Part shown: positions 17,704 through 25,652 of the stretch, one piece after another
Numbering within the stretch: position 1 is the first letter of the stretch
How the letters are laid out: the number at the start of each line of letters is the position of its first letter
Assembly (NCBI RefSeq): GCF_003574215.1
Contig: NZ_AP018558.1
Location: 592,001-656,000 of the forward strand
Reading direction: 5' to 3'
DNA from: Hydrogenophilus thermoluteolus
GTDB lineage: Bacteria > Pseudomonadota > Gammaproteobacteria > Burkholderiales > Rhodocyclaceae
Length of the DNA: 64,000 nt
Position numbers and translations under genes: made by a program
The notes under the pieces: generated by a model
What the model saw: only the letters and a program-made list of their open reading frames with translations
Databases searched by the model: none
Told to the model about the DNA's origin: nothing

Positions 17704-19041
17704 TCACCGTTGCGTCTGACGGTGTGGTGCTGATGGACAGACCACGTTTTCGTTGGTGAGCGCGGCGCGCGTTCGCGCGTCGGGCCAACCGCTCGCGGCG
17801 GGATCGCCTAAGCATTCGAGTTGGAAACGGCGCAGGGCTTCGCGTGTGGTGGCGCCCATTACGCCGTCGACTGGTCCGGGATCGTACCCAAGGGCGGTCA
17901 ATCGGGATTGGATCGTTTCGGTTTCGCTTCGCGTCAATGGGGGTTCGTCCGTCGGCCATGGCGTCCGAAACGGCTGCTTGGGGTCGAAATGGGCGGCTCG
18001 CGCTGGATCGCGCAGCGCGTCGAAGAGTAACCCTACCGCCAAGGTATAGCTTTCGGCCGCATTGTAGCGGTAAAGCACGTCGTAATTGGGAAAAACGAGG
18101 ATCGCTGGACCGTTGCTGCCCGCGGGAAGGAGGAGTGCGGCGCGTTCCGGGAGCGTCGTGGGATCCCACGGCTTGCCGTCGGCACGGGTGAGCCCCAGCT
18201 CCAGCCATTCGCGTGTGGTGCGTTTCACTCGGCGACCGGTCGCCGTGCTCTGCCAGTGGGGAGGCAAACGCACTTCGATGCCCCATGGTTCCCCGTACCG
18301 CCATCCGGAGCGTTTGAGGAAGTTGGCGGTAGAGGCAAAGACGTCGGCAAGCGAGCCGTAGAGATCGCGGATGCCATCGCCGTCCCCGTCCACGGCATAC
18401 ACCGCGAAAGTGCTCGGCATGAACTGCGTGTGGCCAAACGCGCCCGCCCAAGAGCCCCGCGGCGGTAACGACGTGATGTCACCGCGCGCGATGATCTCGG
18501 TCAGCGTCACGAATTCACCGCGAAAGTACGCTTGCCGTCGCCCGAAGCACGCCAGTGTGGCAAGCGACTGGATGAGGTCGTAACGCCCCAAATTGCGTCC
18601 GAAATTGCTCTCGACGGCCCAAAACGCGACGATCAACTCCGCTTCGACCCCGAAGCGCTGTTCGATTTGCCGCAGGAGCGGCCCGTTTGCCGCAAGGGCC
18701 TCCTGCGCCTCGCCAATGCGTCGGCGGTCGACCAGGTTCGCCAAGTACTGCCAGATCGGCGTGACGAACTCGGGCTGGCGATCGAGGAGCGCCAGTACAC
18801 GTGGATCGGGCTCCAACCGGGCAGTGAGGCGGTCGAAGAGCGCCGCGGGAATCCCACGCGCTGCTGCGGTCGGTTTGAGGTCGGCAAGGCACTGCTGAAA
18901 AGCGCTCTGCGAAGGTGCGTCAGGCGCCCCTTGGGCAGCCGCACCGGGTGTCGCCACCAGAGCAGCTATGTACGTCAGCGCGGCAAGTCGCATGTGGTGG
19001 CGCCGGGGGCGGGTTGTGTTCCAGGGGTGAAAGGGAATCAT
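17704..19041 (-). CDS. Lytic murein transglycosylase, MltB/SltB family, with peptidoglycan-binding domain
   Basis: Cleaves the MurNAc-GlcNAc bond of peptidoglycan to 1,6-anhydro ends. In this 445-residue reading, the hydrophobic segment MRLAALTYIAALVATPGAAAQ at about 17-37 is a signal sequence. The catalytic glutamate is E144 in WAVESNFGRN, and GAFGHTQFMPSTF is the family block. A PG_binding_1 domain ends the protein (IQSRLTALGYDPGPVDGVMG). ATG 19041 overlaps the stop of the upstream gene (ATGA), implying coupling. ATG 18993 would give a 429-residue protein with a more standard signal peptide, and I cannot decide between them. No lipobox cysteine is evident. Confidence 0.9.
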   Translation of the reverse strand: MIPFHPWNTTRPRRHHMRLAALTYIAALVATPGAAAQGAPDAPSQSAFQQCLADLKPTAAARGIPAALFDRLTARLEPDPRVLALLDRQPEFVTPIWQYLANLVDRRRIGEAQEALAANGPLLRQIEQRFGVEAELIVAFWAVESNFGRNLGRYDLIQSLATLACFGRRQAYFRGEFVTLTEIIARGDITSLPPRGSWAGAFGHTQFMPSTFAVYAVDGDGDGIRDLYGSLADVFASTANFLKRSGWRYGEPWGIEVRLPPHWQSTATGRRVKRTTREWLELGLTRADGKPWDPTTLPERAALLLPAGSNGPAILVFPNYDVLYRYNAAESYTLAVGLLFDALRDPARAAHFDPKQPFRTPWPTDEPPLTRSETETIQSRLTALGYDPGPVDGVMGATTREALRRFQLECLGDPAASGWPDARTRAALTNENVVCPSAPHRQTQR

Positions 19042-20036
19042 CGCTTGGACTCCGGAACAAACCACGCCGCGATCGTTTCCGGCAGGGGGACCCCAACCTG
19101 ATGGGCCCGCGCAAGCACCATCCAGTAGTAGCGGTACGAGGCGCGGTCGTGCAAACGGCCCCGGTCGCGGATCGGGCCCCAATCGGCTGCAGCGGCGGCG
19201 AGCAAGATTCGTTCGGCGTCGCGGATCGCCTCGGCGTCCGGTGTGAAGGCGTCGACGATCGGTCCGATCTGACTGGGATGAATGCTCCACATCCGCGTGA
19301 ATCCGAATTCGTCACGTGCGCGGCGGGCATCTTGGTAGGCGAGGTTGGGGTCGTCGAGTGCGACGCAGACGTTGTGCGCGGGCACTTTGCCAGCCGCGTG
19401 CGCCGCTGCCGCCACCGTGGTTTTCGCGCGCCGAATCAGCGGGTGTTCGAATTGCAACGGGGTGCGCATCGCGTCGGCGGGAATCGCGCCCAGGTGTTCG
19501 GAGACGAAATCCATCAACCCGAAGTCGAGACATTCGACGAGCGGATGCGCGGCGATTCGATAGGCGTCTCTGAGCGCCCCATGGGTTTCGATGAGTACGT
19601 GGAGTGGCGGGGTGCGTGCCGCATTGCGGCACAGGAAAGCGATGGCGTCAGCGACGACCGCAACGTCCTCATAGGCGCGCGCTTTGGGAAGCGTCACGAA
19701 AGCGATCCGTTCGGCGGTTACTGGGAGCAGCGTCGTCAAGTCACGCCACCAATGGGGATGGGTGCGATCGTGGATGCGTACGCCGACGCGACCAAAACGG
19801 TTCGTTTCACTCATCACGTATTCGACCGCGCGCGCGGCGTGCGCCGCTTCGTCGCCTGCGGGCGCGCCATCTTCGAGATCGAACGTGATGTCGAAGCGCG
19901 GTCCTTCTTGCGCTTGTAACGCGAGCGCCTTCTCCATGAAACGGGGTTGGCCACAATAGTGGACCACAGGGGGGATGAGTTGTGGTCGGCGGGTGGCGCC
20001 AAAGAGGATCGTGACGGGATTGGTGTATGGGGTCAT
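19038..20036 (-). CDS. HpcH/HpaI-family CoA-ester lyase (CitE/malyl-CoA lyase-like)
   Basis: A 332-residue TIM-barrel lyase homologue. FDLEDGAP holds the metal-binding acidic residues, followed by VRIHDRTHPHWWRDL, LIETHGAL with the second metal ligand, and MWSIHPSQI near the end. Relatives split malyl-CoA, citramalyl-CoA or citryl units, using Mg2+. There is no citF or citD nearby, so it is not part of citrate lyase. Its place after mdh suggests a link to malate or glyoxylate metabolism, but an intrinsic terminator separates them. Exact substrate unknown. Confidence 0.8.
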   Translation of the reverse strand: MTPYTNPVTILFGATRRPQLIPPVVHYCGQPRFMEKALALQAQEGPRFDITFDLEDGAPAGDEAAHAARAVEYVMSETNRFGRVGVRIHDRTHPHWWRDLTTLLPVTAERIAFVTLPKARAYEDVAVVADAIAFLCRNAARTPPLHVLIETHGALRDAYRIAAHPLVECLDFGLMDFVSEHLGAIPADAMRTPLQFEHPLIRRAKTTVAAAAHAAGKVPAHNVCVALDDPNLAYQDARRARDEFGFTRMWSIHPSQIGPIVDAFTPDAEAIRDAERILLAAAAADWGPIRDRGRLHDRASYRYYWMVLARAHQVGVPLPETIAAWFVPESKR

Positions 20037-20105
20037 CGCTGTCGCTTGCGGTCGACGGTTCTGCCGTCAATAGGGAAAAAATCCTACCATAGGGTGCCGT
20101 GAACG

Positions 20106-20139
20106 AAAAAAGCAGAAGGGAACTCCCTTCTGCTTTTTT
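20106..20139 (-). terminator. Strong intrinsic terminator after mdh (usable in both directions)
   Basis: A perfect 15-bp inverted repeat (20106-20120 with 20125-20139, loop AACT) has A6 on one flank and T6 on the other, so the stem ends in a U-run on both strands. It lies 20 bases after the mdh stop and 69 bases before the lyase start on the same strand. Confidence 0.93.
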
Positions 20140-20158
20140 CTATTCGGAAACGCCCCGA

Positions 20159-21151
20159 TCAGCGCAAGAGGTCTTTTACGCCATTACGCTCTTCTTCGAG
20201 TTCGGCCAGGGTCTTGTTGATCCGCTCTTGCGAGAACTCGTCGATCGGCAACCCTTGCACGATTTGGTATTCGCCGTTTTCGCAGACGCAGGGGAAGCCA
20301 AAGACGATGCCTTCCGGAATCCCGTACGAACCGTCCGAAGGAACGCCCATGGTCACCCATTCCCCGTTCGAACCCAGCCACCAGTCACGAACGTGGTCGA
20401 TTGCAGCGTTCGCAGCCGACGCTGCCGAAGAGAGGCCACGCGCTTCGATGATCGCGGCACCGCGCTTGCCCACGGTGGGGATGAAGACGTCGCGGTTCCA
20501 CGCTTCGTCGTTGATGAGGTCTTTCACCGATTCGCCGTTCGACGTGCAGAAGCGATAATCGGGGTACATCGTTGGCGAATGGTTACCCCAGACGGCCAGG
20601 TGTTTGAACGAGTCGACCGGACGCCCCGTTTTTTTCGCCAACTGCGCCAGCGCCCGGTTGTGGTCGAGGCGCAGCATCGCAGTGAAGTTTTTCGCCGGCA
20701 CCCGACCATATTTTTCTGCGGTTTTCATCGCGATGTAGGCATTGGTGTTGCACGGGTTGCCCACCACCAGCACTTTGCAGTTCGGGTCGGCGTACTGCCC
20801 GATCGCAGCGCCTTGAACGGTGAAGATTTTGGCGTTTTCCGAGAGCAGGTCTTTGCGTTCCATCCCAGGGCCACGCGGTTTCGCGCCAACGAGCAGGGCC
20901 ACTTGGGCGTCTTTGAACGCCACGTTCGGGTCGTCGGTGGCGATCATCTCCTTGAGAAGCGGGAATGCGCAGTCCTCGAGCTCCATCATCACCCCTTGGA
21001 CCGCTTTCTGTGCTTGCGGAAGGTCGAGGAGCTGCAAAATCACCGGTTGGTCGCGACCGAGCATTTCGCCGGCAGCGATGCGAAACAACAGGCTGTAACC
21101 GATTTGACCGGCTGCGCCGGTGACGGCGACACGAACAGGGGCTTTGGCCAT
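20159..21151 (-). CDS. mdh: Malate dehydrogenase
   Basis: NAD-dependent interconversion of malate and oxaloacetate. The 330-residue protein is of the cytosolic-type MDH group found in betaproteobacteria. The Rossmann motif is TGAAGQIGYSLL (11-22), the substrate-specificity loop carries KPRGPGMERKDLL (arginines near 93 and 99), and the catalytic histidine is H191 in VWGNHSPTMYPD. It is transcribed divergently from the GntR regulator and the sdh operon, from a near-consensus promoter next to a perfect palindrome. A strong terminator follows. Confidence 0.97.
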   Translation of the reverse strand: MAKAPVRVAVTGAAGQIGYSLLFRIAAGEMLGRDQPVILQLLDLPQAQKAVQGVMMELEDCAFPLLKEMIATDDPNVAFKDAQVALLVGAKPRGPGMERKDLLSENAKIFTVQGAAIGQYADPNCKVLVVGNPCNTNAYIAMKTAEKYGRVPAKNFTAMLRLDHNRALAQLAKKTGRPVDSFKHLAVWGNHSPTMYPDYRFCTSNGESVKDLINDEAWNRDVFIPTVGKRGAAIIEARGLSSAASAANAAIDHVRDWWLGSNGEWVTMGVPSDGSYGIPEGIVFGFPCVCENGEYQIVQGLPIDEFSQERINKTLAELEEERNGVKDLLR

Positions 21152-21205
21152 GGTCTACTCCCTTTTTGCGTGGACAGAATGGAACGAAAACGGTGAAGCT
21201 GCGCT

Positions 21206-21234
21206 ATGATAGGCAGAAGGGGTACTGATGTCAA
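21206..21234 (-). promoter_or_regulatory. Near-consensus sigma-70 promoter of mdh
   Basis: On the minus strand a perfect TTGACA (21234-21229), a 17-base spacer and TATCAT (21211-21206) precede mdh by about 55 bases. The AAAAAGGGAG Shine-Dalgarno is close to the start. The palindrome at 21245-21260 begins 11 bases upstream of the -35 box. Confidence 0.85.
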
Positions 21235-21244
21235 TTGTAACTTA

Positions 21245-21260
21245 TGTCTTATATAAGACA
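21245..21260. promoter_or_regulatory. Perfect 16-bp palindrome, candidate GntR operator
   Basis: TGTCTTATATAAGACA reads identically on both strands and sits between the mdh promoter and the GntR gene promoter. It has the GT...AC outer bases and AT-rich centre of GntR/HutC-class operators. A further half-site-like CAAGACATAG follows at 21261-21270. It is close to both divergent promoters, so the adjacent regulator could control mdh, itself and possibly sdh from here. Binding is inferred, not shown. Confidence 0.7.
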
Positions 21261-21306
21261 CAAGACATAGTAGACAACGCGTTTTTTTTGTGGTCCAATT
21301 CGCGCT

Positions 21307-22032
21307 ATGGCACCGTCACCCGCATTCAGTCCGCTCTATCGCCAGATCAAGGCGCTCCTTTTGAAGTCGCTCGAAGCGCGCGAGTGGCGTCCCGGCGAAG
21401 CCATTCCCAGCGAGCAGGAGCTCGCGGCGCGGTTTGGTGTGTCACAAGGTACGGTGCGCAAAGCGATCGATGAGCTTGTTGCCGAAAATTTACTTGTGCG
21501 CAAGCAGGGAAAGGGGACGTTCGTCGTCTCGCACAGCGACCCCCGGCAGTTTTATCGTTTTCTGCGTTTGCGGCGCGACGATGGCGAATGGGTGCAGGCA
21601 ACGAGCGTCCCCATCGACTGTTGGCGCGCCAAAGCGGGGCAGGAGGCTTCCCGAATCTTGCAGATTCCATTGGGGTCACCGATCGTGATCTTCCGGCGGG
21701 TATTGCGCTTTGCCCAAAAGCCGCTCGTTTTGGACGAGATCTACCTGCCGGGAGACCTCTTTGCGGCGTTTTCGTTGGATGCCCTCAAGGAGTGGCGCGG
21801 TTCGCTCTACAGCTTTTTCGAGAACCGTTTCGGTGTGCGCATGGTGCGTGCCGAAGAGCGGTTGAAGGCGGTCGCGGCGGATCGAGTGACCGCCGAAATG
21901 CTGGGTGTCGCGGAGCGCTCGCCGCTCCTTTTTGTCGAGCGGGTGACCTATACTTATAACGATCGACCCGTCGAGTGGCGCAAGGGTTTTTATGCAACCG
22001 AGTCGTATCACTACTACAATGAGCTGACGTGA
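21307..22032 (+). CDS. GntR-family (HutC subfamily) transcriptional regulator of the TCA cluster
   Basis: A 241-residue regulator. The N-terminal winged helix-turn-helix covers 10-75 (PSEQELAARFGVSQGTVRKAIDEL and the wing GKGTFV). A UTRA ligand-binding domain fills about 95-238, with the HutC-type ending RPVEWRKGFYATESYHYYNE. The ligand is unknown. Its position between mdh and sdhCDAB, and the palindrome just upstream, suggest that it senses a TCA-related metabolite. TAGACA, a 17-base spacer and TCCAAT place transcription start at about the ATG itself, so the message may be leaderless. Confidence 0.9.
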   Translation: MAPSPAFSPLYRQIKALLLKSLEAREWRPGEAIPSEQELAARFGVSQGTVRKAIDELVAENLLVRKQGKGTFVVSHSDPRQFYRFLRLRRDDGEWVQATSVPIDCWRAKAGQEASRILQIPLGSPIVIFRRVLRFAQKPLVLDEIYLPGDLFAAFSLDALKEWRGSLYSFFENRFGVRMVRAEERLKAVAADRVTAEMLGVAERSPLLFVERVTYTYNDRPVEWRKGFYATESYHYYNELT

Positions 22033-22045
22033 GTGGTTTTGGGGG

Positions 22046-22067
22046 GCGCTCGAGTGAGCGCTCGAGT
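22046..22067. repeat. Direct repeat of GCGCTCGAGT upstream of sdhC
   Basis: Two identical 10-base units at 22046-22055 and 22058-22067 have a 12-base period in the 56 bases between the regulator stop and sdhC. The CTCGAG cores are self-complementary, so the RNA could also fold into a small hairpin. Its role is unknown; it lies just ahead of the sdhC ribosome site. Confidence 0.6.
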
Positions 22068-22088
22068 TGTGCAACCTGGGGAGTGACG

Positions 22089-22475
22089 ATGATGCAGACC
22101 CAAGTGAAGAACCGGCCAAAGTTTCTCGATCTTCGAGAAATCCGGCTGCCGTTGCCCGGGATCGTTTCGATCCTGCACCGCATCAGCGGGGGCGGTCTCT
22201 TTCTCTTTTTGCCGTTCCTGATCTATCTCTTCGACCTGAGTTTGACCTCGCCGGAAACGTTCGCCACCTATAAGGCGATCGTCGGGCACTGGTTCGTGAA
22301 ATTGATCTTGTTTGGGCTTCTCTGGGCCTATCTGCACCACTTTTGCGCCGGGGTTCGCTTCTTGCTCCTCGATCTGCACAAAGGCATCGAGCTGGAGCCG
22401 GCACGGCAGAGTGCCCGCGTGGTCTTGATGGTGAGCTTGGCGCTCACCGTGATTTTGGGAGTCTGGCTATGGTGA
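22089..22475 (+). CDS. sdhC: Succinate dehydrogenase cytochrome b556 subunit
   Basis: Membrane anchor of complex II. The 128-residue protein has the SdhC signature RPKFLDLREIRLPLPGIVSI, then HRISGGGLFLFLP and the heme-ligand region HHFCAGVRFLLLD. There are three membrane helices. ATG 22089 is followed at once by a second ATG, and GGGGAG lies upstream. It overlaps sdhD by seven bases. Confidence 0.95.
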   Translation: MMQTQVKNRPKFLDLREIRLPLPGIVSILHRISGGGLFLFLPFLIYLFDLSLTSPETFATYKAIVGHWFVKLILFGLLWAYLHHFCAGVRFLLLDLHKGIELEPARQSARVVLMVSLALTVILGVWLW

Positions 22476-22816
22476 AGCGACTGGTGGTGGGTGCCCATTA
22501 CGGCATCAAGGATTGGCTGATCCAGCGGATCACGGCCGCTTATATGGCGTTTTATACCGTGATTTTCGCGTTTGCCGCGCTGACGTTGCCAGCGATGACC
22601 TATGAACACTGGCATGCGCTCTTTTCGGGCCGTCTGATGCAGTTCCTCACCTTCCTCTTTTTCGCGTCGTTGTGCTACCACGCGTGGATCGGCGTGCGCG
22701 ACATCTGGATGGACTACATCAAGCCACTCGGAATCCGGATCGCACTGCATGTGGCAACCGCATTGGTACTCATCGGCTATCTGGCATGGGTGGCCCGCGT
22801 GCTTTGGAGGCTGTAA
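22469..22816 (+). CDS. sdhD: Succinate dehydrogenase hydrophobic membrane anchor
   Basis: The 115-residue second anchor subunit, with three transmembrane helices. It starts MVKRLVVGAHYGIKDWLIQRITA. The second helix region holds CYHAWIGVRDIWMDYI, with a histidine and the aspartate/tyrosine pair that line the heme and quinone site in this family. It lies between sdhC (overlap) and sdhA (three-base gap), as part of one message. Confidence 0.93.
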   Translation: MVKRLVVGAHYGIKDWLIQRITAAYMAFYTVIFAFAALTLPAMTYEHWHALFSGRLMQFLTFLFFASLCYHAWIGVRDIWMDYIKPLGIRIALHVATALVLIGYLAWVARVLWRL

Positions 22817-22819
22817 ACG

Positions 22820-24613
22820 ATGAACGTCGAAAAGTATACGTTTGATGCCGTGATCGTCGGCGCGGGTGGCGCGGGGCTTCGTGCGGCGTTGCAACTCGCT
22901 GAAGCGGGGTTGCGCACCGCGGTGCTGACCAAAGTCTTTCCCACACGGTCCCATACGGTTGCCGCGCAAGGGGGGGTTGCCGCGTCGCTCGGCAACTCGA
23001 CCCCCGACCACTGGCATTGGCACATGTACGATACCGTGAAGGGGTCCGACTGGCTCGGCGACCAGGATGCGATCGAGTTCATGTGCCGTAAGGCGAACGA
23101 AGTGGTGATCGAACTCGAGCACTACGGGATGCCGTTCGACCGCACCGACGAAGGGAAGATCTACCAGCGGCCGTTCGGTGGCCATTCGATGAATTACGGC
23201 GAAGCGCCGGTGATGCGCTCCTGCGCTGCGGCGGACCGCACTGGTCACGCGATGTTGCACGCGCTCTATCAGCGCAACGTGCGCGCGCATACTCAGTTCT
23301 TCGTCGAATGGATGGCGCTCGATCTCATCCGTGACCAGGACGGTGATGTGCTTGGCGTCACGGCGATGGAGATGGAGACCGGCAAAGTCGCGATCTTCCA
23401 CGCGAAAGCGACCATTTTTGCGACCGGTGGCGCAGGACGGATCTATTACTCCTCGACCAACGCGTTCATCAACACGGGTGACGGGTTGGGCATGGCCGCG
23501 CGTGCGGGAATTCCGCTCGAAGACATGGAATTCTGGCAGTTCCACCCCACTGGTGTCGCGGGCGCAGGCGTGCTCATCACCGAAGGGGTGCGGGGGGAAG
23601 GTGGCATCCTGCGCAACTGTAACGGCGAGCGGTTCATGGAGCGCTACGCGCCGAACCTCAAGGATCTGGCGAGTCGCGACGTCGTTTCGCGTGCGATGGT
23701 GACCGAGATCAACGAAGGGCGTGGCTGCGGTCCGAACAAAGACTACGTGCTCTTGGACATCACCCATCTGCCGCCGGAAACGATCATGAAACGGTTGCCG
23801 GGGATTCGCGAAATCGCGATTCAGTTCGCGGGGGTCGACCCGATCAACGAACCGATCCCGGTGGTGCCGACGGTGCATTACCAGATGGGGGGGATTCCCA
23901 CCAACTACAAGGGGCAAGTGGTGGTGCCCAAGGGGGACGATCCCGAAGTGCCGGTCGTCGGCTTTTATGCTGCAGGAGAATGCGCGTGTGCCTCGGTTCA
24001 CGGCGCGAACCGGCTTGGGACCAACTCGCTCCTGGACCTCTTGGTCTTCGGCAAAGCGTCGGGTGAGACCGTGATCGAAGACATCCAAAGCGGCAACCTG
24101 CGTCTGAAGCCGTTGCCGAAAGATGCGGCCGATCTGTCGCTTGCGCGGATCAATCGCCTCAACACCGCAACGAGCGGCGAGCCAGTGGCCGACGTGTTGC
24201 TCGACATGCAGCGGACGATGCAAAAGCATGCGGGCGTTTTCCGCTTCGCGAATCTCCTCAAGGAGGGGGTCGAACGCATCCTGCAGGTCGAGGAACGGGT
24301 CAAGCACACCTTCATCAACGACAAGTCGATGGTGTGGAACACCGCGCGCATCGAGGCGCTCGAGCTCGAAAACATGATCGAGGTCGCGAAAGCGACGATG
24401 GTCTCGGCCGAGGCGCGCAAAGAGTCGCGTGGCGCACACGTGCGCGACGACTGCCCCGATACGCCGGAATTTCCGAACGGCCGCAACGACAAAGAGTGGC
24501 TCAAGCACACGCTGTGGTATCGCGAAGGGAATCGTTTGACTTACAAACCGGTGCATCTCAAGCCGTTGCACCCCGATACCCAGCCGATTGCGCTCGCGAA
24601 ACGCACCTACTGA
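22820..24613 (+). CDS. sdhA: Succinate dehydrogenase flavoprotein subunit
   Basis: Catalytic subunit of complex II, oxidising succinate to fumarate. The 597-residue protein has the FAD motif VIVGAGGAGLRAAL at 11-24. H45, in RSHTVAAQGG, is the covalent FAD attachment site. HPTGVAGAG and the C-terminal EARKESRGAHVRDD contain substrate and catalytic residues. Length is normal. It is embedded in sdhCDAB. Confidence 0.98.
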   Translation: MNVEKYTFDAVIVGAGGAGLRAALQLAEAGLRTAVLTKVFPTRSHTVAAQGGVAASLGNSTPDHWHWHMYDTVKGSDWLGDQDAIEFMCRKANEVVIELEHYGMPFDRTDEGKIYQRPFGGHSMNYGEAPVMRSCAAADRTGHAMLHALYQRNVRAHTQFFVEWMALDLIRDQDGDVLGVTAMEMETGKVAIFHAKATIFATGGAGRIYYSSTNAFINTGDGLGMAARAGIPLEDMEFWQFHPTGVAGAGVLITEGVRGEGGILRNCNGERFMERYAPNLKDLASRDVVSRAMVTEINEGRGCGPNKDYVLLDITHLPPETIMKRLPGIREIAIQFAGVDPINEPIPVVPTVHYQMGGIPTNYKGQVVVPKGDDPEVPVVGFYAAGECACASVHGANRLGTNSLLDLLVFGKASGETVIEDIQSGNLRLKPLPKDAADLSLARINRLNTATSGEPVADVLLDMQRTMQKHAGVFRFANLLKEGVERILQVEERVKHTFINDKSMVWNTARIEALELENMIEVAKATMVSAEARKESRGAHVRDDCPDTPEFPNGRNDKEWLKHTLWYREGNRLTYKPVHLKPLHPDTQPIALAKRTY

Positions 24614-24632
24614 TTGCGAAGGAGCCTTAGCC

Positions 24633-25343
24633 ATGACCAACCGTGTGGTCCATTTCCGCATCTATCGCTACGACCCGGACAAGGACGAAAAACCGTACAT
24701 GCAGGACATCTCGGTCGAAATCGAACCGACCGACAAAAAACTCCTGCAAGCGCTGGTGAAAGTGAAAGCCAAAGACGATTCGCTGGCGTTTCGGCGCTCC
24801 TGCCGCGAAGGGGTCTGCGGGTCGGACGCGATGAACATCAATGGCAAGAATGGCTTGGCGTGTCTCACGGACCTCGATTCGCTCGAACAGCCGATCGTCC
24901 TGCGTCCGCTGCCTGGTTTGCCGGTGATCCGCGACCTCATCGTCGACATGACGCAGTTCTTCAAGCAGTATCACTCGATTACACCGTACCTCATCAACAA
25001 CGATCCGCCACCCGAGCGCGAACGGTTGCAGTCGCCGCAGGATCGCGAAGAGTTGAACGGCTTGTACGAGTGCATCCTCTGCGCTTGTTGTTCGACTTCG
25101 TGCCCGTCGTTCTGGTGGAACCCGGACAAATTCGTCGGGCCGGCAGGGTTACTCGCGGCATACCGCTTCATCGCCGATACCCGCGACCAGGCAACCAACG
25201 AGCGGCTGGACAATTTGAACGATCCGTATCGGTTGTTCCGCTGCCACACGATCATGAACTGTGTCGATGTCTGTCCGAAACACCTCAATCCGACGAAGGC
25301 GATCGGCAAGATCAAAGACCTGATGGTCTCGCGGATGGTGTGA
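24633..25343 (+). CDS. sdhB: Succinate dehydrogenase iron-sulfur subunit
   Basis: The 236-residue electron-transfer subunit of complex II. An N-terminal 2Fe-2S ferredoxin domain has the SCREGVCGSDAM and GLAC cysteines. The C-terminal domain has CILCACCSTSCPSF and CHTIMNCVDVCPKHLNP for the 4Fe-4S and 3Fe-4S clusters. ATG 24633 gives the standard MTNRVVHFRIYRYDP start with GGAG upstream. It is followed ten bases later by sdhE. Confidence 0.98.
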   Translation: MTNRVVHFRIYRYDPDKDEKPYMQDISVEIEPTDKKLLQALVKVKAKDDSLAFRRSCREGVCGSDAMNINGKNGLACLTDLDSLEQPIVLRPLPGLPVIRDLIVDMTQFFKQYHSITPYLINNDPPPERERLQSPQDREELNGLYECILCACCSTSCPSFWWNPDKFVGPAGLLAAYRFIADTRDQATNERLDNLNDPYRLFRCHTIMNCVDVCPKHLNPTKAIGKIKDLMVSRMV

Positions 25344-25353
25344 GGTGCCGGCG

Positions 25354-25638
25354 ATGGAGAAAGGGCGAATTCGATGGCGGTGCCGCAGGGCGTTGCTCGA
25401 GCTCGACCTCGTTTTTCGCCCCTTTCTTGCCGAAGGCTTCGACCAGCTGAGCGATGCCGAGTTGGCGGCGCTGGACGAAATGCTCGCGCTCGAAGACCAC
25501 GACCTCTGGCCGATGGTCCATGGCACCAAACCCGCGCCGCGTAGCGATTGGCAAGCGCTGATCGCGAAGATTCAGGCGGCACATCGTCGCCAAACGCAGG
25601 AGCTCCTGGGGACACCAGGGGGTGAGACAAACGCATAA
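25354..25638 (+). CDS. sdhE: SdhE, FAD assembly factor for succinate dehydrogenase
   Basis: A 94-residue Sdh5/SdhE-family protein that promotes covalent flavinylation of SdhA. The characteristic region reads RRALLELDLVF, then the acidic LEDHDLWPMV segment. The RGxxE motif, with a Gly next to the Arg, is here R-A-L-L-E, so the usual glycine is replaced by alanine. ATG 25354 is preferred; a GTG at 25345 would add MPA. It lies between sdhB and gltA, 14 bases before the latter. Confidence 0.88.
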   Translation: MEKGRIRWRCRRALLELDLVFRPFLAEGFDQLSDAELAALDEMLALEDHDLWPMVHGTKPAPRSDWQALIAKIQAAHRRQTQELLGTPGGETNA

Positions 25639-25652
25639 AGGAGTGAAGAATC

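Noticed and set aside
19038..20036. Citrate lyase beta subunit (citE) of a citrate fermentation operon
   Set aside because: There is no citD, citF, citC or transporter nearby. Only the broad HpcH/HpaI fold is supported.
22328..24661. A 777-codon open frame antisense to sdhCDA, plus similar long antisense frames over hemA, ilvB, clpB and others
   Set aside because: They mirror genes whose products are fully recognisable, and GC-rich codon usage leaves few antisense stops. None has family motifs or a ribosome site.
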